DNA of 17,602 nucleotides from positions 1-17,602 of the forward strand of contig DASZYF010000183.1 of assembly GCA_035545535.1 (NCBI GenBank), written 5' to 3'. The translations under genes were made by a program, and so were the position numbers. Below are positions 9,110 through 14,853 of the stretch, in pieces. The notes under the pieces were generated by a model. The model was not told the DNA's origin. It ran no database searches and was given only the letters and a program-made list of their open reading frames with translations. Source of the DNA: DASZYF01 sp035545535. GTDB lineage: Bacteria > Actinomycetota > Actinomycetes > Mycobacteriales > CAJCIY01. Every line of letters begins with the position of its first letter. The stretch's first letter is position 1.

Positions 9110-9682
9110 TCAGCGCTCGAGGTCCTGCGCCACGTGCACGACCGTCGCGGTGTCCAGCGCGGGCGCGCTGCCTGTGCCCCCGCCGGTCGCGATGACGGTG
9201 TAGGCGATGCCGTCGCGCAGGAAGTCCACGCGGGACATGCCGCCGTCGTTGCGGTGCAGCACCTGGCCGGGCGCGCCGTCCACGTCTTGAGGCCCTGCTG
9301 CGTACTGGTCCCCGGGAGGAGCGGTGGGCGCATCCAGTGACGCGGACGCGACCGCAGAGATGCGCAGCATCGGCGGATCGACGTTCAGCGTGTTCGCCGA
9401 GGGCAGCGCGTAGATCCAGACCCGCACGCCGTACTCGTCGATGTCGTGCCGCACGAGCGTCGCGCCGGCGGGCAGCCAGTCGGGCTTGCCGGTCGTGTCG
9501 GTGGCGACGCCGGCGGCCGCCGTGGTCGCGACCGTGTGGAAGCCGGCCGAACCCGTGGCGTTCGCGCTGTGGTGCGGCACGGCGAAGGCGAACGTCGTGC
9601 CGATCGCGGCGCCTGACACGACGAACCCGACCGGCACCGACCACCGCACGAACGATGCCGCCGCTGACCTAGCAGTTCGCAT
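9110..9682 (-). CDS. Single-pass membrane protein with extracytoplasmic domain, unknown function
   Basis: This is 190 residues from ATG 9682. That start overlaps the last 14 bases of the upstream exported-protein gene, so translation is probably coupled. Longer in-frame starts up to 9748 would run further into that gene and add a sequence with no clear character. A hydrophobic segment at about 14-35 after an Arg-containing N-terminus is a membrane anchor or uncleaved signal. The extracytoplasmic part (about 64-190) contains WLPAGATLVRHDIDEYGVRVWIY and ends with a segment (about 130-188) resembling a layout seen in DUF4367-like domains: a small beta-rich domain, a Gly/Asp turn, a YTVIATGGG strand, then a final helix with VAQDLE. 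This resemblance is weak and is my inference. The two-gene order suggests it works with the exported protein encoded just before it. Confidence 0.75.
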   Translation of the reverse strand: MRTARSAAASFVRWSVPVGFVVSGAAIGTTFAFAVPHHSANATGSAGFHTVATTAAAGVATDTTGKPDWLPAGATLVRHDIDEYGVRVWIYALPSANTLNVDPPMLRISAVASASLDAPTAPPGDQYAAGPQDVDGAPGQVLHRNDGGMSRVDFLRDGIAYTVIATGGGTGSAPALDTATVVHVAQDLER

Positions 9683-10244
9683 AGCCGGCCACCGAGGTCG
9701 AGTAGCGGATGTTGGCGACCCACACGTAGTGCCCCAAGCCGAGGCCACCTCCCATGGGAAGGCCCGTGTGGTAGTCGTCGGTGGTCCAGGTGCAGCCGCT
9801 CGGGGCGTAGCCCGTGTGCGAGTAGTCGAAGTAGGCGCTGCCGTGCGAGCCGGCGAAGAACATCGACGGGTGCGTGCTGCCGGTCCCCGACAACACGGTC
9901 TGAACCGCGGAGTACCAGCTGCCGTCCATGCAGCCGGACTGGTGGCTGCCGCCGCCGGCGACGTTCCACATGTGGTTGATGGCGCCCTGCGTCACCGGCC
10001 CGTAGTAGCCGTCGATGGTCCCGCCGGACAGCGCGCCGTCGGCCCAGCCGAGGGTCTGCGCGCCGATGATCTGCCCACCGCTGGTCGCGCCGCAGCTGCC
10101 TGCAGCCGGTTGGTCGAACGCCCAGAGGCTCGACTGCGCTGACGCGGGCGGCGACCAGGCCACAACCAACGCGGCGGCCGCCGCGGACGCGAGGACGGTC
10201 CGCCGGACGGCGGGGGTGCGTCGGCGAACACAAGAACCACTCAT
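9669..10244 (-). CDS. Exported protein with peptidoglycan-binding-like repeat and four cysteines
   Basis: This is 191 residues from ATG 10244, chosen because the Arg-rich n-region, Ala-rich core and A-S-A|Q cleavage site (about residue 35) make a complete signal peptide from this start. The longer frame from 10325 would put it far inside. The mature protein has GTIDGYYGPVTQGAINHMW (76-94) followed by GCMDGSWYSAVQTVLSG (104-120). This two-part pattern resembles PG_binding_1 domains (G-x-DG-x-x-G-x-x-T-x-x-A). The second half (121-191) is rich in Gly, Tyr, His and Ser and is not recognised. The mature region has four cysteines (51, 105, 151, 191), the last being the C-terminal residue, which suggests two disulfides outside the cell. 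There is no Shine-Dalgarno sequence, and a possible -10 box lies about ten bases upstream, so the mRNA may be nearly leaderless. It is first in a two-gene operon. Cell-wall binding is the likely role; no catalytic motif is seen. Confidence 0.75.
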   Translation of the reverse strand: MSGSCVRRRTPAVRRTVLASAAAAALVVAWSPPASAQSSLWAFDQPAAGSCGATSGGQIIGAQTLGWADGALSGGTIDGYYGPVTQGAINHMWNVAGGGSHQSGCMDGSWYSAVQTVLSGTGSTHPSMFFAGSHGSAYFDYSHTGYAPSGCTWTTDDYHTGLPMGGGLGLGHYVWVANIRYSTSVAGYANC

Positions 10245-10254
10245 AAGAACCGGC

Positions 10255-10284
10255 ACTATTCCAGCAACTGGTTGAAAGATGCAA
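10255..10284 (-). promoter_or_regulatory. Possible promoter for the exported-protein operon
   Basis: On the minus strand TTGCAT (10284-10279) is followed after 18 bases by AATAGT (10260-10255). This stretch is clearly more A/T-rich than its surroundings. The start of transcription would fall about four bases before ATG 10244, which would explain the missing ribosome binding site, since leaderless mRNAs are common in actinobacteria. The -35 match is weak. The repeated 14-mer (10292-10305) lies directly upstream, as for an activator or repressor site. Confidence 0.3.
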
Positions 10285-10291
10285 GACCGCC

Positions 10292-10305
10292 GTTCGGGTG
10301 GTGTG
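10292..10305 (+). promoter_or_regulatory. Second copy of GTTCGGGTGGTGTG element
   Basis: This 14-base sequence is identical to 3032-3045, and the bases that follow are also similar (G-CC-C against A-CC-G). It lies 47 bases upstream of ATG 10244 in the reverse orientation to that gene. Relative to the propeller gene at 2965 the 3032-3045 copy has the same orientation, so both minus-strand genes read CACACCACCCGAAC upstream. A transcription factor site shared by genes for exported proteins is the simplest reading. I see no perfect third copy in the window. Confidence 0.45.
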
Positions 10306-10536
10306 GCCCGACCCGAGCGGTTCACCGCTTCAGCGCAGCAACGTCTCAGCGCTCGCCGTCGTTCTGTGGCACCGGGGGTGGAACAGCGCGGCGGACGAGC
10401 TTGGAGGGCACATGCGCGGGACCGGCGACGCCGCGGTGATCAGCTTCGCGGAGCGGTGCCAACGGCCCACGGTCGATCTCGAGGCCATGCACACCGAGCT
10501 GGTGGCGATGGTCGCCTGGGACGGCGCCGAGACGGC

Positions 10537-11187
10537 TCAGTCGGCAGTGCGCCCGACCGCGGTGCTGGCGGCCCGGCTCACCCGTTCCACTTCCGAAGCC
10601 GACGGGAGTGGTGTCGTCGTCCCGCTGCGCGTGATCACCAGCTCGACGAGCAGCCCGTCCGGTCGAACGAAGCCCGCAGAGATGGTTCGGCTGGTGGACG
10701 TGATGCCGAACGTCGTGCCGTCGGCCCAGGTGGAGCGCGTCCCGCCACCGAGGTCGGCGGCGAGGTCGGATGCCGTCGACCCGTCCGCGGCCGTGACCGC
10801 GATCTGAAGGTCCCGGCCGGCGAGGCGCAGGCTCCGGCCCTTCGCTTTGAACACCGACTGCTCGGTCACCGGGCCCTGCCCGGCGAGGAGCGGCTCGACC
10901 GCCGGCCGCAGGGCAGCCAGGATCTCGTCGAGCCGCGTCGGGCTCGGTCCGGGGGTCCCCGGCACGACCGTGCGATGCCCGGCGTCGGAGCGCAGGGCGG
11001 TGGTCGCGGTCGCCGCGACGGCGGCGCCGAGCACGACGGCCGCCGCGGCGGCACCCAGGGCGCGGTTGCGCCGCCGAGCGCGGGCGCGGGCCTTCGCGTG
11101 GGCGAGCAGCGCGGGCGGTGGCCAGCCGCCCGCGGCGGCCTCCTCGTGGAGCGCGGCGCGCAGCTCGTCGGTGAACTGCTCGATCAT
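10537..11187 (-). CDS. Single-pass membrane protein coupled to SigE-type sigma factor, probable sigma regulator
   Basis: This is 216 residues from ATG 11187. The start codon overlaps the sigma-factor stop by one base (TGATG), so the two are translationally coupled. A basic, Arg/Ala-rich cytoplasmic N-terminus (1-42) precedes one transmembrane segment (about 43-63). An extracytoplasmic domain follows (about 80-216) with alternating strands such as LRLAGRDLQIAVTAADGS and LLVELVITRSG. The N-terminus shows no HxxxCxxC zinc anti-sigma motif. Genes in this position next to SigE-family sigma factors in actinobacteria often encode small membrane proteins of this layout and are assumed to control the sigma factor. 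That assignment rests here on position and topology, not on a recognised anti-sigma domain. Confidence 0.75.
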   Translation of the reverse strand: MIEQFTDELRAALHEEAAAGGWPPPALLAHAKARARARRRNRALGAAAAAVVLGAAVAATATTALRSDAGHRTVVPGTPGPSPTRLDEILAALRPAVEPLLAGQGPVTEQSVFKAKGRSLRLAGRDLQIAVTAADGSTASDLAADLGGGTRSTWADGTTFGITSTSRTISAGFVRPDGLLVELVITRSGTTTPLPSASEVERVSRAASTAVGRTAD

Positions 11188-11693
11188 CAGCCGTCCTTCC
11201 CCGACAGCGGGCCGTCCTCAGCGCGCAGTGCGGTCAGGGCGCGCGAGGTGAGGCTCTTGACCGTGCCGACCGCACAGCCCATGGTCGCGGCGGCCGTCCG
11301 TTCGTCAAGGTCGAGGTAGAAGCGCAGGACGACGGCGGCCCGCTGCCGGGCGGGCAGCCGGCGCAGGGCCTCGACCAGGCCGATCCGGGTGGCGACGTGG
11401 TCGGTCCGGTCCGGCGTCGAGCGCTCCGGTGCGGAGCGCTCCGGCGCATCGACGAGCGACTCGGGACGGCGCCGGCGACGGCGCGCGCGGTCGATCGCGA
11501 GGCGCACCATCGTCCGCCGCACGTAGCCCTCGGGGTCGCGCCCCACCTTCTCCCAGTGCGGCAGGCAGCGGGCGAGCGCTTCCTGCACGAGGTCCTCGGC
11601 GTCCTGCGGGTGCCGCACGAGGAGCCGCGCCAGCGCCATGAGCGCAGGTCCCCTGGTGTGGACGAACGCCTCGACCTGCGCGTCCGCGTCCAC
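11187..11693 (-). CDS. SigE-family ECF RNA polymerase sigma factor
   Basis: This is 168 residues from GTG 11693, the usual length for the family. Region 2 (about 8-75) contains AFVHTRGPALMALARLLV, then DAEDLVQEALARCLPHWEKV and the basic helix VRRTMVRLAIDRARRRRRR. Region 4 (about 104-160) contains LRRLPARQRAAVVLRFYLDL and the helix-turn-helix with GCAVGTVKSLTSRALTALR. GTG 11693 is favoured because the family normally begins just before the F-x-x-F/V-x-x-R-G-P motif and an AGAAGAGG sequence (11702-11709) lies eight bases upstream. ATG 11777 would give 196 residues but has no proper ribosome binding site and touches a possible -10 box. The product binds core RNA polymerase and directs it to ECF promoters. 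It is followed by a coupled membrane protein that probably controls it. The target regulon is unknown. Confidence 0.88.
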   Translation of the reverse strand: MDADAQVEAFVHTRGPALMALARLLVRHPQDAEDLVQEALARCLPHWEKVGRDPEGYVRRTMVRLAIDRARRRRRRPESLVDAPERSAPERSTPDRTDHVATRIGLVEALRRLPARQRAAVVLRFYLDLDERTAAATMGCAVGTVKSLTSRALTALRAEDGPLSGKDG

Positions 11694-11778
11694 CTCGGGG
11701 GCCTCTTCTACAGCGACCAGCAAGCCAGGATCATCGAACCGCTGGGAATGCGCCACGCGAACGCGTGGTGGCTCCATA

Positions 11779-11784
11779 ATCCTA
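11779..11784 (-). promoter_or_regulatory. Possible -10 box for the sigma-factor operon
   Basis: TAGGAT on the minus strand matches the actinobacterial TANNNT -10 pattern and lies in a locally A/T-rich patch between the divergent sigma and lsr2-like genes. No good TTGACA-like -35 is seen. Upstream, GGACC and GTC occur 16 bases apart, loosely like an ECF-type pair, which would allow autoregulation; this is speculative. A start site here would leave about 80 bases before GTG 11693. Confidence 0.25.
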
Positions 11785-11840
11785 GACACAAGATCACGCG
11801 CCCGGTCCGGCTGGGCGGTGGTCGCTCCTGAGGGGGAGGC

Positions 11841-12224
11841 ATGGCCCGAAAGGTCGTGCAGGTCTGCGACCTGCACCGGGGAGACGCGTCCGCGGACGAC
11901 GCGCTCGTCATCGTGCTCGAAGGCACCCGTTACCAGCTCGACCTGTGCGCCGACCACCTCGGGCAGGTGCGGCGCACGCTGGCCCCGCTGCTCGACGCGG
12001 CGCACGCGGCCCGTCCGGGCGGGGGCTCCCGGCAGGTGGACGGCAGCCGCCGCGCCCGCGCCGCGGAGCGCACCGCCCTGCGCGAGTGGGCTCGCGCGCA
12101 GGGGTTCGACGTGCGCGATCGCGGCCGGGTGCCGCGTGAGGCGGTCGAGGCGTACACGGCGTGGCGGGAGTCCGGCGCCACGAGCGCCAAGCCGGCGGCC
12201 CGCGCCCGGCGTCGGGCGTCCTGA
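11841..12224 (+). CDS. lsr2: Lsr2-family nucleoid-associated DNA-binding protein
   Basis: This is 127 residues from ATG 11841, just after a purine-rich GAGGGGGAGG tract. The N-terminal dimerisation region (about 1-55) has the family pattern of strands ending in VIVLEGTRYQLDL, then a helix with LGQVRRTLAPLLDAA. A basic linker (56-75) leads to the C-terminal DNA-binding domain (76-110), with ALREWARAQGFDVRDRGRVP. This domain contains the RGR signature (94-96) that inserts into the minor groove of A/T-rich DNA. Lsr2 proteins silence A/T-rich and horizontally acquired genes and shape the nucleoid. Unlike the classical protein, this one has CxxH pairs at 9-12 and 36-39, which may bind a metal. It also has a basic Ala/Arg tail (113-127). 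It is divergent from the sigma-factor operon. It may be a paralogue rather than the main Lsr2 of the cell. Confidence 0.87.
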   Translation: MARKVVQVCDLHRGDASADDALVIVLEGTRYQLDLCADHLGQVRRTLAPLLDAAHAARPGGGSRQVDGSRRARAAERTALREWARAQGFDVRDRGRVPREAVEAYTAWRESGATSAKPAARARRRAS

Positions 12225-12231
12225 TCGCCGC

Positions 12232-12256
12232 GTCGCTCCGCTCGGGGCGAGGCGAC
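12232..12256 (+). terminator. Weak hairpin after the lsr2-like gene
   Basis: GTCGC (12232-12236) pairs with GCGAC (12252-12256), and two more base pairs follow past a one-base bulge, eight bases after the stop codon at 12224. No T-run follows, so this would be a poor intrinsic terminator. It is listed only as the best candidate between this gene and the signalling pair. Confidence 0.2.
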
Positions 12257-12286
12257 ACTTGCACGATGAATGAGCCACTGGGCGCA

Positions 12287-12292
12287 TAGACT
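12287..12292 (+). promoter_or_regulatory. Possible -10 box for the signalling gene pair
   Basis: TAGACT fits TANNNT and lies in the 142-base gap before the receiver-domain gene, which would have a leader of about 68 bases. No clear -35 is seen at 16-18 bases; a TTGCAC further upstream is spaced too far at 22 bases. Weak call. Confidence 0.25.
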
Positions 12293-12366
12293 GGTCGTAT
12301 TCGGGCAGGAGCACGACCTCCTGGCCGTGACCGGATCCGGTCGAACGTCCGAGGGGACCGTCTGAG

Positions 12367-12969
12367 TTGTCCGCCGACCGCGTGACCGCAGCCGATGCCG
12401 CCCACGACCTTGCGAACCTCCTGGCGATCGTCATCGCGCGTGCGGCGCTGATCGCGCGCCAGACGAGCGAGGCGTCGGTGCGAGCGGACGCCGAGGCGAT
12501 CTGCGTGGTCGCCGAGCAGGCGGCGTCGCTGGCCCGGCGCGCGCTCGCCCCGGCGGACGAGCCGATGGAGGACGAGGAAGAGCTCGGCCCCGTCGTCTTC
12601 GACCGCGCCGAGCCGGCCGCGCGCACGGGAGTGCGCGTGCTCGTGGTCGACGACGACCCCACCATCCGGCTCGTGGTCGCGCGGTCGCTCGCGTTCCACG
12701 GGTACGAGGACGTGCGCACCGCGGCCGACGCCGACGAGGCGCTCGCGCACCTGTCCGAGCAGCCCGTCGATGTGGTCGTCACCGACGTCCAGATGCCCGG
12801 CACGCGCGGTGACGACCTCGCGGCAATGGTCCGCGACATCCATCCCTCGGTGCGGTTCGTCTTCCACACCGGCTCCGGGCCCGTCGAGGTGCCGCCGGGA
12901 GCAATCCACCTGTTGAAGCCCGCCTCGTCCGAGGAGCTCGCGCAGGCAGTTGCGGAGGCGATGACATGA
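12367..12969 (+). CDS. HDxxN-motif (DHp-like) plus receiver domain protein lacking a kinase ATPase domain
   Basis: This is 200 residues from TTG 12367, with GAGGGG ten bases upstream; an in-frame GTG at 12382 is an alternative. Residues 11-60 form two helices, the first with AAHDLANLLAIVIARAAL. This resembles the H-box of hybrid histidine kinases (HDxxNLL), with His13 as the possible phosphate acceptor. After an acidic linker (61-85) a receiver domain (88-200) follows with all expected residues: Asp95-97, phospho-acceptor Asp140 in VVVTDVQMPG, Thr168 and Lys184 in LLKP. No HATPase_c domain (N, G1, G2 boxes) is present, and the gene is complete at both ends. The protein is therefore unlikely to phosphorylate itself from ATP. 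It may take part in a phosphorelay as a phosphotransfer/receiver unit. Its stop overlaps the start of the next gene by four bases (ATGA). Confidence 0.82.
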   Translation: MSADRVTAADAAHDLANLLAIVIARAALIARQTSEASVRADAEAICVVAEQAASLARRALAPADEPMEDEEELGPVVFDRAEPAARTGVRVLVVDDDPTIRLVVARSLAFHGYEDVRTAADADEALAHLSEQPVDVVVTDVQMPGTRGDDLAAMVRDIHPSVRFVFHTGSGPVEVPPGAIHLLKPASSEELAQAVAEAMT

Positions 12970-13643
12970 ACGGCACGCCTGCTGCGGACGGCGCGTCCGA
13001 GCGAACCATCCGCGTGCTGCTCATCGACGACCACCGCATGTTCACCGAGAGCATGGCCCGCCTGCTCGCGGACGAGGCCGACATCAGCGTGGTCGGCATC
13101 GCCTCGCGCGGGGGCGAGGGCGTCGTGCTGGCCGCACGCGAGCAGCCCGATGTCGTGCTGGTCGATCACCACATGCCCGACGAGGACGGCGTGAGCGTCA
13201 CCGCCCGCATCAAGGCCGACCATCCCGACACCAAGGTCGTGATGGTCACCGGGTCGGCTGACGATCGCGTCCTGGTGGCGGCGATCGAGGCAGGGTGCTC
13301 GGGCTTCATCACCAAGGACCAGGTGGCCGGCGAGATCGCCACCGCCGTCCGGGCGGCGCACGCCGGTGATGCGCTGATCACGCCGACGATGCTCGCCCGC
13401 CTGCTCCCGAAGCTGCGCACCACCGAACGGCACGTGGGCTACGACCTCACACCGCGCGAGCTCGAGGTGCTGGACCTGCTCGCGCGCGGCCTGCCGAACA
13501 AGGCCATCGCGACGCAGCTGTACCTCAGCGTCAACACCGTGCGCAACCACGTGCAGTCAGTTCTCGCCAAGCTGGACGCGCACTCGAAGCTGGAAGCGGT
13601 GTCGACGGCGGTGCGGGCAGGGATCATCGCCTACCCGAAGTGA
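12966..13643 (+). CDS. NarL/FixJ-type (LuxR-family) response regulator
   Basis: This is 225 residues from ATG 12966, sharing ATGA with the stop of the upstream receiver protein, so the two are co-translated. The receiver domain (about 14-130) has Asp21-22, acceptor Asp67 in VVLVDHHMPDEDG, Thr95 and Lys117. The LuxR-type helix-turn-helix (about 159-221) contains LTPRELEVLDLLARG and YLSVNTVRNHVQSVLAKL. The length and layout are standard for the family. It is a cytoplasmic transcription regulator that dimerises on phosphorylation. No cognate full-length histidine kinase is in the window, so its phosphate donor is either the coupled upstream protein or an unlinked kinase. Its last 87 bases overlap, tail to tail, the 3' end of the MFS transporter gene. 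Confidence 0.92.
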   Translation: MNGTPAADGASERTIRVLLIDDHRMFTESMARLLADEADISVVGIASRGGEGVVLAAREQPDVVLVDHHMPDEDGVSVTARIKADHPDTKVVMVTGSADDRVLVAAIEAGCSGFITKDQVAGEIATAVRAAHAGDALITPTMLARLLPKLRTTERHVGYDLTPRELEVLDLLARGLPNKAIATQLYLSVNTVRNHVQSVLAKLDAHSKLEAVSTAVRAGIIAYPK

Positions 13644-14852
13644 CGGGGCGCGGAGCACCGCGACCGAGACCGCGAGCGCGGCGCCGGCCGCGGTCGCCAG
13701 CGTGAGGTGCACGGCCCCGCTCATGCCCGCCGCGACGCCGCCGATCGCGACCGTCGCGCCCTGCGCGACGGTGAGTGCGGCGCCGGCGAACGCGAACGCC
13801 CGACCGCGCATCGCCGGGGAGACCGCCGCTCCGAACAGCGCGCGCGTCATGAGGCTCACGGACATGCCGACGCCCGACAGCACGAGCAGTCCGATGACCA
13901 CGGGCAGCGGGGGCGCCAGGGCGAGCGCGACGAGCGGGATCATCGCCAGCGCGACCCAGCGCAGCAGCCGGCGTGGTGCCGCGCTGGCCGGTCGACGGGC
14001 GAGCCAGAGCGCGCTCGCGACGCTGCCGACGGGGTTGGCCAGCATCAGCAGCGCGGTCGTGCCGCCGCCGCGGTGCAGCTCGCGGGCGTAGGGAGCGGCG
14101 AGGCCCTCGGGCAGCACGGCCGCCGCGGCGACGGTGCACGCGAGGAGCAGCGGCAGGCGACGGTCAGCCGCCTCCACGACGTGACGGGCACCGTCGGCCG
14201 CGTCCCGCACCGCCGTGCGGACGGGCTGAGTGATCCGTTGCCGGTCGTGCTGGAGCGGACGGGCCGCCACGAGCAGCAGCATCAGCAGCGCGCTGATGAG
14301 GAACGTGCCGGCATCGAGCACGAGCGCGACGCGGGCGCCGACCACGACGAGCACCGCCCCGCCGGCCGCGAACCCGACGAGCTGCGCGGACTGGTTCGCG
14401 ATGCGATCCCAGGACAGGAGCGTGAGGTAGCGGGGGCCGGCCAGGTCGGCGACCAGCGCGGCGCGTGCCGCGTCGAACCCCGACTCGAGGAACGCGACCA
14501 CGCCCACCACGGCCAGGCCGACGCCGAGGGGACAGGCCGGCAGCGCGGGCACGGCGATCAGCAGCGCCCGGGCCATGTCCGCGGCGACCATGATCCGTCG
14601 GCGCGGCAGGCGGTCGGCCAGCCCGCCGAGCAACGGACCGCCGACGACGGCGGGCAGCATCGTCAGCGCGTACGCCAACGCCGACAGTGCCGCGGAGTGC
14701 GTGCGCTGCAGGACGAGCACGGCCATCGCCAGTCGAGCGAGCTGGTCACCGACCAGCGACACGAACGAGGCGGCGAGCGTCGCGCCGACCTCGCGTCGGC
14801 TGCCGGCGGCGGCCGGCTGCGTGCTGTCCAGGGCGGATGTCACTGTCGTCAC
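13557..14852 (-). CDS. Major facilitator superfamily transporter
   Basis: This is 431 residues from GTG 14852, with GGGAG nine bases upstream; GTG 14843 is an alternative. The protein is strongly hydrophobic with about 10-12 transmembrane segments. It has the MFS motif A between helices 2 and 3 (GGLADRLPRRRIMVAADMAR) and a central cytoplasmic loop (about 198-235). This layout fits drug or siderophore exporters of the MFS_1/MFS_3 type (EntS-like), but the substrate cannot be told from sequence. The start lies one base after the GGDEF-EAL stop (TGAgGTG), so translation is probably coupled. The last 30 or so residues (Arg-rich, after the last membrane segment) are encoded antisense to the helix-turn-helix region of the response regulator gene and may not be conserved. 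Confidence 0.9.
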   Translation of the reverse strand: MTTVTSALDSTQPAAAGSRREVGATLAASFVSLVGDQLARLAMAVLVLQRTHSAALSALAYALTMLPAVVGGPLLGGLADRLPRRRIMVAADMARALLIAVPALPACPLGVGLAVVGVVAFLESGFDAARAALVADLAGPRYLTLLSWDRIANQSAQLVGFAAGGAVLVVVGARVALVLDAGTFLISALLMLLLVAARPLQHDRQRITQPVRTAVRDAADGARHVVEAADRRLPLLLACTVAAAAVLPEGLAAPYARELHRGGGTTALLMLANPVGSVASALWLARRPASAAPRRLLRWVALAMIPLVALALAPPLPVVIGLLVLSGVGMSVSLMTRALFGAAVSPAMRGRAFAFAGAALTVAQGATVAIGGVAAGMSGAVHLTLATAAGAALAVSVAVLRAPSLRVGDDPCPHRRRHRFQLRVRVQLGEN

Positions 14853-14853
14853 C

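Larger units (their letters stand above)
10245..10536. other. Intergenic region with possible short plus-strand reading frame
   Basis: This 292-base gap separates the sigma-factor operon from the exported-protein operon. It holds the possible promoter and the repeated 14-mer at its left end. From ATG 10412 on the plus strand, preceded by GGAGGG three bases upstream, a frame with strongly G/C third positions runs through the gap (about 42 codons of balanced composition). It then continues antisense into the membrane-protein gene as far as 10807. No homology is recognised, so it is not called as a gene. No convincing terminator hairpin with a T-run was seen. Confidence 0.5.

Noticed and set aside
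11187..13550. A 787-codon open frame on the minus strand.
   Set aside because: Only its last 168 codons are the sigma factor. The rest is antisense to the lsr2-like, receiver and response regulator genes and has no protein-like character.
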